The translations under genes were made by a program, and so were the position numbers. Positions 43,135-52,020 of a stretch of DNA of 64,000 nucleotides are shown here, piece by piece. The notes beneath the pieces are model-generated. The model ran no database searches. It saw only the letters and a program-made list of their open reading frames with translations, and had not been told where the DNA came from. Numbering within the stretch: the stretch's first letter is position 1; each line of letters starts with the position of its first letter. This DNA is from Candidatus Zixiibacteriota bacterium. Lineage in GTDB: Bacteria > Zixibacteria > MSB-5A5 > GN15 > PGXB01. The stretch lies in assembly GCA_016933695.1 (NCBI GenBank), contig JAFGAL010000021.1, positions 62,001 through 126,000 of the forward strand, in the 5' to 3' direction.

Positions 43135-45027
43135 TCAGGAAATCGAACCGGCGGGTGTTTTAACCGGCGCAGAGATTCCGGCGGCAAGACCGGACTGGCG
43201 GATAATTTCAGCGATAATGGTATACCGCCCGAACGACGGCATAAAATATACCCCGGCCACCATCGGCCTGATTTGCTCAAGCAATGCAACCGTCAACTCG
43301 ATACTGACATCGGCGGCATTTTCACCGGCGGCTTTCAGTTTTTCACGAACGTCTTCCGGCACGATTATTCCCGGGACTTCGTGATGCATGAAATTGGCAT
43401 GACGGTAACTGAGAAGCGGCAGTATCCCGGCGATTACTTTCACGTCCGTATTCCCCACCGTATCCAGAAAATGCTCCAGCGCCGCCTTATCATATATCGG
43501 CTGGGTCATGGCAAACGCCGGATGAAACGCCTCCTTGCGATGAAACCGGTCGATTTCCCTCGCGATATTGTCACTGGCGGGATTGACCGCCACCCCGGCG
43601 GTCAGCACGGTGGGACTGCCGATTGAGTTCCCAGCGGTGTCCTCCCCGCGATTGAGCGCATTGATCACCTGTAACAGGCCGATGGAATCGACATCGTACA
43701 CCGATGTGATATTGGGATAATTGCCGCTTTGCACCGGATCGCCGGTCAGGGCCAGAATATTCCTGATCCCCAGCGCATGGGCGCCCAGCAGGTCGGACTG
43801 AAGCCCCATCAGGTTACGGTCACGACAGGTCATGTGCAAGATAACTTCGAGATTCGTGCATTGCACGATCAACGCCGCCGCCGCCAGTGCACCCATCCGA
43901 ACCCGCGCCATTGGCGAGTCGGCAATATTGACGGCATCGACACCCAACTCTTCCAGCATGCCGGCGGCTTTGAGTATGTTTTCGGGGTTTGATCCGCGCG
44001 GAGGATCGATCTCGACCGAAACCACGAATCGTTCGTCCAGAGCCTGGACAAAGGCCGATCGATCGGCCTTTGTCCGGTGATACCGTTCGCGTACGCCGAC
44101 CTCATCGGGCAAGAACAACGCGGTGACGTCAGTCTCGATCAGGCTTCTTTTTTTTTTGACCATGACCGCCAAAGCTTTGATATGCTCCGGCGTGGTACCG
44201 CAACATCCGCCGATAAGCCGAACGTTCAGCGGCAGAAACTGCTCCGAGGTTTCCGCAAAATAATCCGGCGAAACATGGTAAATGTAACGTCCCTCGACAT
44301 ATTTGGGCAAACTGGCGTTCGGCTGAACCGAAAGCGGCAGATCGGTCTCGGTGCGCATGTGTTCCAAGACCGGAATCAATAACTGCGGCCCGACCGAACA
44401 ATTGGCGCCGAGCAGGTCGATATTGTATTCCGACAGACGCCGCGCGCATTCCTCCGGCGTATAGCCGGCCGGGGTCACGCCCTCCGAAGTAAAAGTCATC
44501 TGCGCAACAATCGGCAGATCGCTCGATTCGCGAACCGCCTCGACCGCCAGACAAATTTCATTGATATTATAGAAGGTTTCAAGAATAAACAGGTCGACCC
44601 CACCCGCAAGTAAACCCTCAACCTGTTCAGTAAAAACCGCTTTCAGATCATCGGCACTGGCTTTGCCAAGCGGATACAGACGCTGACCGGTGGGGCCGAT
44701 TGCCCCGGCGACATACACCTCCCGCCCCATCTCATCGCGGGCATGGCGCGCCAGCTGTACCGCGGTTCGGTTGATCTCCGGCACCTGATCGGCAAGCCCG
44801 TGGGCATGCAGGCGATAGCGATTGGCCCCGAACGTATTGGTTTCGATAACATCGGCGCCGGCGTCGATATATTCCTGATGAATCGCCTTGACCACGTCCG
44901 GATGCGTCAGGCAAAGACCATCCAGCGACGATTCGTAACTGATGCCTCGTTCGTGCAGACGCGTTCCCATGGCGCCGTCGCACATCAGAACCCGTCGGAC
45001 GATATCATCCCGAAACGGATGCTTCAT
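43135..45027 (-). CDS. Homocysteine S-methyltransferase / methylenetetrahydrofolate reductase fusion (YitJ-like)
   Basis: The product is 630 residues. The N-terminal half (1-300) is a zinc homocysteine methyltransferase with the single Cys ligand in GANCSVGP and the pair in GGCCGTTPEH. The C-terminal half (about 330-600) is a MetF-like flavin enzyme reducing methylenetetrahydrofolate (EIDPPRGSNP, TCRDRN, LALTGDP). This domain pair is known from Bacillus YitJ and relatives. The start at 45027 overlaps the upstream MetE-family gene by 23 bases. With its neighbours it forms a methionine-synthesis operon, producing methyl-folate and transferring methyl groups to homocysteine. Confidence 0.92.
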   Translation of the reverse strand: MKHPFRDDIVRRVLMCDGAMGTRLHERGISYESSLDGLCLTHPDVVKAIHQEYIDAGADVIETNTFGANRYRLHAHGLADQVPEINRTAVQLARHARDEMGREVYVAGAIGPTGQRLYPLGKASADDLKAVFTEQVEGLLAGGVDLFILETFYNINEICLAVEAVRESSDLPIVAQMTFTSEGVTPAGYTPEECARRLSEYNIDLLGANCSVGPQLLIPVLEHMRTETDLPLSVQPNASLPKYVEGRYIYHVSPDYFAETSEQFLPLNVRLIGGCCGTTPEHIKALAVMVKKKRSLIETDVTALFLPDEVGVRERYHRTKADRSAFVQALDERFVVSVEIDPPRGSNPENILKAAGMLEELGVDAVNIADSPMARVRMGALAAAALIVQCTNLEVILHMTCRDRNLMGLQSDLLGAHALGIRNILALTGDPVQSGNYPNITSVYDVDSIGLLQVINALNRGEDTAGNSIGSPTVLTAGVAVNPASDNIAREIDRFHRKEAFHPAFAMTQPIYDKAALEHFLDTVGNTDVKVIAGILPLLSYRHANFMHHEVPGIIVPEDVREKLKAAGENAADVSIELTVALLEQIRPMVAGVYFMPSFGRYTIIAEIIRQSGLAAGISAPVKTPAGSIS

Positions 45028-46015
45028 GAGTCACTCCGCGTAATTCACGGCGCACCTCCCGCACCGCGGCCATCATCACTGTCAGTTTGTCTCTGGTCTC
45101 TTCCCAGGTGCGGGTTTTCAGACCGCAGTCCGGATCGATATACACTTTGTCCGGAGGAAATGCTTTGAGCGCCCTGTAAATCCGCTGTTTTACCTGCTCT
45201 TTCGTTTCGAGGTTGTGGCTGTGAATATCGATCACCCCGACCGCGATTTCCTTGGTGAACGGCGGCGATGAAAACACGTCGATATTCGAGAAATCGGAAT
45301 TGGCGAATTCCAGGTCGAATTGGTCGACCGGCAAATCCAACAGGCGCGGGTAAATCGGCGCGAAATCACCATAACAAATGTGGCTGATTGTTTTCGCGGT
45401 CAAGCCCGCCGTCACTACCGCCATGGCCTCGATCGCCAGATCGAGTTCGGCCGGGCGGGTCGAAATGGCCGGCTCGTCGATCTGTATGTACCTGGCTCCG
45501 GCATCCTGCAAATCGCGCGCTTCCGCGCCAATCACTTCCGCCAAGGCCATCACCAGATCACGCCGGTTTCGATAGTACTTGTTGAACGACCAGTCGCACA
45601 TGGTGTACGGACCGGTAAGCATCCCCTTGACCGGTTTTTCCGTCAGCGACTGCGTATACGAAAACAGTGCCACCGTTATCGGCTTCGGACGCGTAATCTT
45701 GCCCTTCACGATCGGTTTGCGATAATACCGATTGCCGTACGAGCGGACCGGCGATGAGATCTCGAATCCCTCCAGATGCTCGGCGAAATACGTCGCCATA
45801 TCGCCGCGTTCCATTTCTCCGTGTACCAGGATATCAAGACCGATCTCCTCCTGCAGAGCAATGACTTCGGCCGTGGCCTTCTTTTCCAGTTCATGCAAGG
45901 CAGTATAATCGATAGTGCCACTCGCATATTGCTGTCGCGCCTTGAGCAAATACGCCGGCTTGGGGAACGATCCGACCGTGGTCGTTAAAAGCGGGGCGTG
46001 TGTATTATTCTTCAT
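45005..46015 (-). CDS. Cobalamin-independent methionine synthase, catalytic (MetE C-terminal) type
   Basis: The ATG at 46015 is used, since TTTVGSFPKP follows about ten residues later as in the family. The 336-residue barrel keeps the zinc and homocysteine site: His and Cys in ISHICYGDF, Glu in DLEFANSD and Cys in DPDCGLKTR, plus IDEPAIS. It is about half the length of classical MetE and corresponds to its C-terminal half, like the core-MetE proteins of archaea and some bacteria. It overlaps both operon neighbours. The methyl donor could be methyl-folate or another carrier; the sequence does not decide. Confidence 0.88.
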   Translation of the reverse strand: MKNNTHAPLLTTTVGSFPKPAYLLKARQQYASGTIDYTALHELEKKATAEVIALQEEIGLDILVHGEMERGDMATYFAEHLEGFEISSPVRSYGNRYYRKPIVKGKITRPKPITVALFSYTQSLTEKPVKGMLTGPYTMCDWSFNKYYRNRRDLVMALAEVIGAEARDLQDAGARYIQIDEPAISTRPAELDLAIEAMAVVTAGLTAKTISHICYGDFAPIYPRLLDLPVDQFDLEFANSDFSNIDVFSSPPFTKEIAVGVIDIHSHNLETKEQVKQRIYRALKAFPPDKVYIDPDCGLKTRTWEETRDKLTVMMAAVREVRRELRGVTHEASVSG

Positions 46016-46985
46016 CGGTACCCACCTGTGGTTCGGCGGCAAGCTGTACCAAATGCCGCATCTTATCCAAGGCGTAATCGCGCGGAAGAAATTCCAGGCC
46101 GCATGACGTCGTCAGCACAATCCGCTTCGGCATCACCTGTTGCCGCAACAATGTCAGCCGTGACGCCACGTCATCGGTATCCTCAAGCATGATATTGCGC
46201 GCATCGATCAGTCCGGCATGCAGTTCATATTTATCCAGTGTCGGCAGGCTTTCCATATCATCCGGATGGCTGACCAGATCAAGTGCCAGGAAATCGACGG
46301 GAAACTCACCCAAACGCGATGCGATAGTCTTGAGCGAGCTAAAATAAAACGCCAACCCCAGACGAATATCGGTTCCGTTCAGCATGCCCGGAACAAGTCT
46401 CGCCAGAAGATCGACATATTCGGGGCGCTCCGGCAGTCCCGGCTCATCGAGTTGCACGTACGATACGCCGAGTTGCTGTAATTCCACGATTTCTTCGCGA
46501 ATGACCTCGGCTACCGCCGTCGCCAGGCTGTCGATACTGCCGTAATGAAAATCATCGGCATGCAATGCAAACGTCACCGGGCCGCACAGTACGGCCTTCG
46601 TCATTGCCGTTGCCGGTTTCATTTCGCTATAGACCGGGCTTTCGGCTACAATCGGGTGAATCCGTCTGATTTCTCCGGTTACCTGCGGGCGCCGGTAATA
46701 CACGTTATTGTCAAAATACCGCCGCAGGCCGCCGGCGGCCAGGTTGTCCAATGCCTCACAATATGGCGAGAACAAATCCTGCCAGGTAATCTGACCATCG
46801 GTGATAATGTCGATACCGGCTTCCAACTGATCATTTATTGTCCGCTCAAAGGTTTGGCGCAATATCGATTCGTATTCTTCATGATCAATCTTGCCACTTT
46901 CCAGCCGATTGATCGCAGTCCGAAGATTGACCCGTGATTTCAGATGGTCAATCTTGGGATAATTGCCGCAAATGGTGGTAATCAT
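46005..46985 (-). CDS. MetE-family paralog lacking the zinc site
   Basis: The 326-residue protein is related to the downstream MetE-like protein (TTICGNYPKI at the start, QLDEPGLPERPEYVD, TTSCGLEF near the end). The HxC motif is replaced by LAFYFSS and the Glu by Asp (ALDLVSHPD); only the last Cys remains. The N-terminal half of full-length MetE is likewise a duplicated barrel without zinc, so this may be its separate counterpart and help bind folate. It is the first gene of the operon and overlaps the next by 11 bases. Confidence 0.8.
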   Translation of the reverse strand: MITTICGNYPKIDHLKSRVNLRTAINRLESGKIDHEEYESILRQTFERTINDQLEAGIDIITDGQITWQDLFSPYCEALDNLAAGGLRRYFDNNVYYRRPQVTGEIRRIHPIVAESPVYSEMKPATAMTKAVLCGPVTFALHADDFHYGSIDSLATAVAEVIREEIVELQQLGVSYVQLDEPGLPERPEYVDLLARLVPGMLNGTDIRLGLAFYFSSLKTIASRLGEFPVDFLALDLVSHPDDMESLPTLDKYELHAGLIDARNIMLEDTDDVASRLTLLRQQVMPKRIVLTTSCGLEFLPRDYALDKMRHLVQLAAEPQVGTDEE

Positions 46986-47022
46986 GTCCAGACTTTCTTT
47001 GTGGTTATTGGTCCCCTTGCAT

Positions 47023-47052
47023 ACAATATCGACATCCCGGCATGAAATTCAA
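47023..47052 (-). promoter_or_regulatory. Possible promoter of methionine operon
   Basis: On the minus strand, TTGAAT (47052-47047) and TATTGT (47028-47023) are 18 bases apart. The transcript would start near 47016. The rest of the 46986-47196 gap shows no gene. Confidence 0.35.
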
Positions 47053-47196
47053 CATATATTTTTCAGAAAGGCTTTTCTACAACTATTTGCGGGACAATAC
47101 GGTCCAGGATTACCGGAACATCGGCGGGTTGCTCGCGGTTATACAGACCACACAGCTGGATCCGCAACGGATTGCAGTTGCATAAGGAGAACGACA

Positions 47197-47244
47197 ATGT
47201 TATTCTATAACAAAGTAAACAGAAGAGGGAAACAGTATGAGTAA
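47197..47244 (+). CDS. Possible 15-codon upstream ORF
   Basis: An ATG at 47197 follows TAAGGAGAACGACA. The ORF (MLFYNKVNRRGKQYE) ends eight bases inside the next gene, and the ribosome site of that gene (GAGGG) is within it. It may couple translation; it may equally be chance. Confidence 0.25.
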   Translation: MLFYNKVNRRGKQYE

Positions 47245-47713
47245 GGACATTAATAAAGTTCTGAAAAAACTCGAATACGGCATATATATCGTCACGATGG
47301 GCAAAGGAACCGACGGTAATGCGTTTACCGCCAGCTGGCTGACTCAGATCGGCTCGGAGCCTCCGATGGTGGCGCTGGCAATTAACAACAAGCACCAGTC
47401 CGCCCGTCTCATCAAACAGGCCGGGGCCTTTGCGGTTAACCTCATTGATGAAGGTCAGGCCGATTTTGCCAAGGTATATTACGGTCCGGCCGAATCCGGG
47501 TATCGCAAACTGGAATCGGCAAAGGTCACCGATGCCCCCGGAACCGGTTCACCCATTCTCGGCGGCGTAGTCGGCTATCTCGACTGCAGAGTGACCGACA
47601 CCGTCTCGGCCGGTAATCATACCCTGTTTATCGCGGAAGTTGTCGCGGCCGTGTATAACAGCGACAAACCGATTCTGACCTCGACTAACAGCAATTTGCG
47701 TTACGCCGGATGA
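47237..47713 (+). CDS. Flavin reductase-like FMN-binding protein
   Basis: This is a 158-residue protein of the flavoredoxin/DIM6 family (FMN-binding split barrel). Typical elements are YGIYIVTMGKGTDGNAFTASWLTQIG, EPPMVALAINNKHQSARLI (both shown in part), FAVNLIDEGQ and GYLDCRV with HTLFIAEV. Such proteins bind FMN and reduce flavin or shuttle electrons in the cytoplasm. It overlaps the next gene by four bases (ATGA). Confidence 0.88.
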   Translation: MSKDINKVLKKLEYGIYIVTMGKGTDGNAFTASWLTQIGSEPPMVALAINNKHQSARLIKQAGAFAVNLIDEGQADFAKVYYGPAESGYRKLESAKVTDAPGTGSPILGGVVGYLDCRVTDTVSAGNHTLFIAEVVAAVYNSDKPILTSTNSNLRYAG

Positions 47714-48294
47714 TTCACCCGCGCCTGATTTTCACCGTCCTGTTTCTCATGACCGTGTCGGTTGTGGCCGACGAGTGCCATGACACACTGTTTATCGATT
47801 CGAACGCGTATCCCATTCCCGAGTGGTGGTGCGGCTGGAAAATCGATTCTTCGGATTTCGCCGATCCGACAAAATTGGTCCGGCTTCCGGCGGAATTGTG
47901 TCTGGACTCCGGCCGCATATATGTGCAATCGGATACCCGGTCGGCACTGATTGAGATGGCAAAACGCGCGGAACGGGATAGTGTTTTTTTCACGGTCAAA
48001 TCGGGATACCGCTCTCCGGCGTATCAGCGTTCCCTTATCAAGCGACGACTCGACAGCGGTGCGGTGTACACCGAAGTGCTGAAAATCGTCGCTCCGCCGG
48101 GATATTCCGAACATCATACCGGTCGGGCGCTGGATTTGGCCATACCGGACAGCCCCTTTTACCACAGCCGTACCTATCAATGGCTGAAAACACATGCCCG
48201 CGACTTCGGCTTTGTCGAAACCTACCCCCGTAGTGACAGCACGGTCATGCACTGGGAACCCTGGCACTGGTATTATTCGGGAAAAAAGAACTAG
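47710..48294 (+). CDS. D-alanyl-D-alanine carboxypeptidase, M15B (VanY) type
   Basis: This is a 194-residue exported zinc peptidase. After an N-terminal signal (FTVLFLMTVSVVADE), the core shows SGYRSPAYQRSL, the zinc ligands His and Asp in SEHHTGRALDLA, and the final HWEPWHW. The family trims terminal D-Ala from peptidoglycan stem peptides. Its start overlaps the flavin reductase stop, so the pair is co-translated although the functions are not obviously linked. Confidence 0.9.
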   Translation: MIHPRLIFTVLFLMTVSVVADECHDTLFIDSNAYPIPEWWCGWKIDSSDFADPTKLVRLPAELCLDSGRIYVQSDTRSALIEMAKRAERDSVFFTVKSGYRSPAYQRSLIKRRLDSGAVYTEVLKIVAPPGYSEHHTGRALDLAIPDSPFYHSRTYQWLKTHARDFGFVETYPRSDSTVMHWEPWHWYYSGKKN

Positions 48295-48300
48295 CCGATC

Positions 48301-50334
48301 TTACGGCAAAGCGGGATTTATCTCGCGGGCGCGTGCATAGTGATACTTGACCAGCCGGTCATATTTGGAATCTTTGGTCGCGCGAAGGGCCACTTCGTAA
48401 AATTCCTTGCAGAACATATGCGCGCGGAAATTATCGGGAAAATCCGATGCGATTTTTTCGAGATTGCCCAGAAATTCTCCTATGTCGCCCTTGATATAAT
48501 ATGCCGTTGTCAATCCGAACCGACCGCAAAGATTATCAGGGTATCTATCCGCAAACCGTTGACTGAAAAACAACGCCGAGTCAAACTGCTTCTCACCATA
48601 AGCCGCCGCGGCACGTTCATAATCGGTCATCGGGACTTGCGCCCCTGGCATGCGCAGTATTTCCACCGATCCTTCACGCAATCGCATTCGCCTCAAACTG
48701 AGTGCGGCCTGCAAGGCCGGAAAATCTTTAACACCCAAATCATAATTGCTGCGATCGGTTACCACGTGTGAAATCGGAAACCGATCGAACAAGTCCTTCT
48801 CACGATTGGCCAGACCGAACACGTAAATAATCCCCTTCAGCTTATTGTCGATGGTCAGCGCGGGCGTATACGGACCGGTTAAAACGGCGTCGGGGCTTAC
48901 CATCTCGCTTATTTCGCGATTGAAGTCGCGCAGATAGGTCCCCGGCAGGGCCAATCCCTCATACAACAGCCATCCCTGACGAACCACCATTCCAAACACC
49001 AGCACCAGCACGATTCCCGCCGGAATCAGTCGTTTATATGATCGTTCTCTTTTTTTCAATCGCCAATGCACGATCACGGCGATCACCAGCGCGATAGCGG
49101 CGGTAATGATGATCACCACGATTCCGTTGATCGTCCCGTCCGACTCCCCCAGAAACAGATGTGAAACATTGGTAACCACATACCAGGCCAGAATAAAAAC
49201 CAGTGCCGTGGCGAGATCCGGCATGGAGTTTTTCAGGATGATCTTCTTTTCCGACACCAGAGTAATCAGGTACGCACATAGCACCGACGCCGGCAAAAAC
49301 AGAAACAAAGCATACCGAAGCGGACGGTAATTGAACGGCATCAATCCCAGCACCCCGGCAACAAGCCAGAACGCGCAAAACAACATCGGGAGATGACTGC
49401 GGTCATTGTCGGCATGCGATGGTATCACGAACGGCAATGTCCCCAATCCCAGAATGGTGAGCATCGTCAGAAACGGTGAAAAAGTCAAAAGACCATTATC
49501 CGATCCGAACGTCAGCAACTGCACGATAAAGCCCAGCGGCGATACCAGTCCCCGCGGTACACCGTACATCCCTGTCGTCTGTTCGGTGTAATAGGCAATC
49601 ATCACCGAGACATCCCCGCCGTAAAACAGCAGGGCATACAGCACCATCCCGAAAACGGCACCGCCAACTGCAAAAAGCATCGGCTTTATCGCCCGACGAC
49701 GGTATTCATACCACAACGTAATCAGCACCGGGGCCAGCAGGATCAATCCGAACAGCTTGCCGGCCAGTGCGGCGATCACAATTAAAAACCCGGACAGGAT
49801 CCGCCCCCACCATCGATGATGATAACGCATGAAAATGAAAAACGTCATGCCGCTGAGAAAAATCAGCCCGGTTTCCAGAAACGGTAAACGCCCGTAAAAG
49901 AAAAGCATACTGCTGAGAAGCAAAACCAATGCCGTTATGATGACTTCCCTACGATTACGATATCCCCTCAATCCGAGAACAAAAAACAACATCCCGCCGA
50001 CACCGAGCAGGACACCGGCCAGATTGGCGGTGACACGCGACACTCCAAACAGCGAAAACAACACCCACGACACTCCGGAAACCAGTGAGTACGCAAATAC
50101 GTCCCAGCGATGATAGTCAAAGGGATGCCAGTCACCGAACAGCACGGCATTGCGGGCGGCAAAAGTCAGATGATACGGATCGGTCAGATGTGCCTGGGAA
50201 AAACGGGCGAAGAAATACGGCGGATCGATCTCCAGCTGGATAAATCGAAGCACCAGTAAAGCAACAATCACAACCAACAGGGAAGTATCGATATGACTGC
50301 CTCGCAATCCGCCAACTGATGCTGTTTTGTTCAT
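48301..50334 (-). CDS. Membrane glycosyltransferase-like protein with TPR C-terminus
   Basis: The product is 677 residues with about eleven membrane helices (25-460) and a soluble tail. The first external loop has an Asp-containing motif (LTDPYHLTFAARNAVLFGDW), as in GT-C enzymes of the ArnT/PMT type that use polyprenyl-phosphate sugars. The tail (about 560-677) contains TPR-like helices (YERAAAAYGEKQFDSALFFS). The role may be protein or lipid glycosylation in the periplasm, which is inference. It is related in design to the gene at 59228. It is downstream of the signal peptidase genes in the same direction. Confidence 0.75.
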   Translation of the reverse strand: MNKTASVGGLRGSHIDTSLLVVIVALLVLRFIQLEIDPPYFFARFSQAHLTDPYHLTFAARNAVLFGDWHPFDYHRWDVFAYSLVSGVSWVLFSLFGVSRVTANLAGVLLGVGGMLFFVLGLRGYRNRREVIITALVLLLSSMLFFYGRLPFLETGLIFLSGMTFFIFMRYHHRWWGRILSGFLIVIAALAGKLFGLILLAPVLITLWYEYRRRAIKPMLFAVGGAVFGMVLYALLFYGGDVSVMIAYYTEQTTGMYGVPRGLVSPLGFIVQLLTFGSDNGLLTFSPFLTMLTILGLGTLPFVIPSHADNDRSHLPMLFCAFWLVAGVLGLMPFNYRPLRYALFLFLPASVLCAYLITLVSEKKIILKNSMPDLATALVFILAWYVVTNVSHLFLGESDGTINGIVVIIITAAIALVIAVIVHWRLKKRERSYKRLIPAGIVLVLVFGMVVRQGWLLYEGLALPGTYLRDFNREISEMVSPDAVLTGPYTPALTIDNKLKGIIYVFGLANREKDLFDRFPISHVVTDRSNYDLGVKDFPALQAALSLRRMRLREGSVEILRMPGAQVPMTDYERAAAAYGEKQFDSALFFSQRFADRYPDNLCGRFGLTTAYYIKGDIGEFLGNLEKIASDFPDNFRAHMFCKEFYEVALRATKDSKYDRLVKYHYARAREINPALP

Positions 50335-50438
50335 TTCAATGCGCCTTCAGAAATACATCTTCACGCAAAATAGAAAGATTCCCGCAACAGATCAAGGAAT
50401 TATCACTGACGTAAGAATGTTGAAGAATACACGGACTA

Positions 50439-51167
50439 TCAATGAATGATGTTAAACAGACGACTCCAGCGGACTCGCTCGAAAAAATGATAGGTGTTGT
50501 AAACAAACAGACGAGGGACCGAAAGCGGGTCGGATACCGTCGCTTTCGGGGAATTCATATCCGGCTCCCAGGACCAGTGCACAAACAACGCCTCGCCGAG
50601 TATCAAATCGCGAGATACCGGCCCCCAAAACCGGGAATCATAGGAATTGTCCCGATTGTCTCCCATCATGAAATAACTGCCTCTCGGCACATGATACGGA
50701 CCGAAATTGTCTCGACCGGATTTGATATCCGTTTCGGTAAATTTGGAATATGGAGGATTTTCAAACACCTTGCCGTCAATATATAAAACCTTATTGCGAA
50801 TTTCCACCGTTTGTCCTTCGACGGCCACACATCGTTTGATATAATTGGTCGCCCGGTCGCCGGGGTACTTGAAAATAATCACATCTCCCGGTTCGGGGTC
50901 ACGCAGGGCGGGCAAACGCCAGCCCACCAGTGGAAGCCGGGCGCCGTAGATAAACTTGTTGGCAATTAAAAAGTCGCCGATCAACAAAGTGTCCTCCATC
51001 GAGGCCGACGGGATTTTATACGCCTCGACGATCGACGTTTTGATAATCATGGCAAGCACAACCGCGATGAGAAGTGATTTGACATTATCCCAGATCGCGT
51101 CAAAGATGTCACCTTGACGTTCCCGCGGAACCGGCTTGGGCTTTTTCCGTTGTTGTTGCTTGCTCAT
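50439..51167 (-). CDS. lepB: Signal peptidase I (second of a tandem pair)
   Basis: This is a 242-residue membrane protease that removes signal peptides. After a basic tail and one membrane helix, it has the Ser/Lys dyad: Ser56 in SASMEDTL and Lys111 in NYIKRCVAVEGQ. The boxes GDVIIFKYPGD and FMMGDNRDNSYDSRFWG are present. The ATG at 51167 fits the paralog better than that at 51191. It is about 60% alike by eye to the gene just upstream. Confidence 0.93.
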   Translation of the reverse strand: MSKQQQRKKPKPVPRERQGDIFDAIWDNVKSLLIAVVLAMIIKTSIVEAYKIPSASMEDTLLIGDFLIANKFIYGARLPLVGWRLPALRDPEPGDVIIFKYPGDRATNYIKRCVAVEGQTVEIRNKVLYIDGKVFENPPYSKFTETDIKSGRDNFGPYHVPRGSYFMMGDNRDNSYDSRFWGPVSRDLILGEALFVHWSWEPDMNSPKATVSDPLSVPRLFVYNTYHFFERVRWSRLFNIIH

Positions 51168-51257
51168 AAGTCGTGTCCATAATAAGCCCAAACACCGTCA
51201 ATTGCAAGAGCTTATCAGGCTATCTCCGCATCGGGATCTATCCCCGCGATAGGATTT

Positions 51258-51995
51258 CTAATTAAATACGGTTAACAACCGCCCCCATCTGACCCGATCG
51301 AAAAAGTGCAACGTGTTATACACAAACGAACGCGGCACCGTAAGCGGATCGGTTGCGGTGACCTCTGGGGAATTATTGTCTTCCGACCATGACCAGTGAA
51401 TAATCATGGCCTTGCCCAGAATCAAATCCTTATGGACCGATCCCCAGAAACGGGAGTCATACGACAGGTCCCGGTTGTCGCCCATCATGAAATAGCAGTC
51501 TTTCGGCACCGTGTACGGCCCCCAGTTGTCCCGACTTCCCATCGCGTTATTGCCGCGCGGATAGACTCTCGAATCGGTATGCTTGGCTTCAGGGGCATCA
51601 GGGACGATCATGCCGTCGACATAGAGAATTTTGTTCTTTATCTCGATTTTCTGTCCCTCAACCGCCACCAGTCGCTTGACATAACTCGTCACCCGGTCGC
51701 CGGGATAGGTAAACACGACCACGTCCCCCGGTTTCGGATCGCTGATGGCCGGCAGACGCCAGCCGGTGAGCGGAATTTTGGCCCCGTACACGAATTTATT
51801 CGCGATCAGAAAGTCACCGATCAGAATCGTGTCTTCCATCGAACCGGTCGGGACTTTGTACGCTTCCACCACCGAAGTCTTGATAATCAACGCCAGTACG
51901 ACCGCCGTAAGAAACACCTTGATATTTTCCCAGATCACGTCGGCCATTCCCGGCTGAGTCGAATGGTGATGTTTTGTTGTCTTTTTATTATTCAT
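51258..51995 (-). CDS. lepB: Signal peptidase I (first of a tandem pair)
   Basis: This 245-residue paralog has Ser52 (TGSMEDT) and Lys107 (SYVKRLVAVEGQ) as the catalytic dyad, a membrane helix at about 28-43 and the conserved FMMGDNRDLSYDSRFWG box. It begins 25 bases after rseP in the same direction and belongs to the dxr-rseP-lepB-lepB cluster. It differs from its twin in the His-rich N-terminal tail and in an insert after the central box (EAKHTDSRVYPRGNNAMG). Two copies may divide the large exported protein load. Confidence 0.93.
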   Translation of the reverse strand: MNNKKTTKHHHSTQPGMADVIWENIKVFLTAVVLALIIKTSVVEAYKVPTGSMEDTILIGDFLIANKFVYGAKIPLTGWRLPAISDPKPGDVVVFTYPGDRVTSYVKRLVAVEGQKIEIKNKILYVDGMIVPDAPEAKHTDSRVYPRGNNAMGSRDNWGPYTVPKDCYFMMGDNRDLSYDSRFWGSVHKDLILGKAMIIHWSWSEDNNSPEVTATDPLTVPRSFVYNTLHFFDRVRWGRLLTVFN

Positions 51996-52020
51996 CCGAT
52001 GACCGCCTTCATCGTTTCGA

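Noticed and set aside
43065-43289. Longer version of the small zinc-site protein
   Set aside because: The extra N-terminal part would overlap the end of the methyltransferase-reductase gene and shows no conserved character.
47100-47190. Minus-strand resemblance to an S-box (SAM-I) riboswitch ahead of the methionine operon (GAGCAACC ... GGTAATCCTGG)
   Set aside because: The canonical GGAGGGA and kink-turn elements are missing, and the likeliest promoter (47023-47052) lies downstream of it, so it would not be in the transcript.
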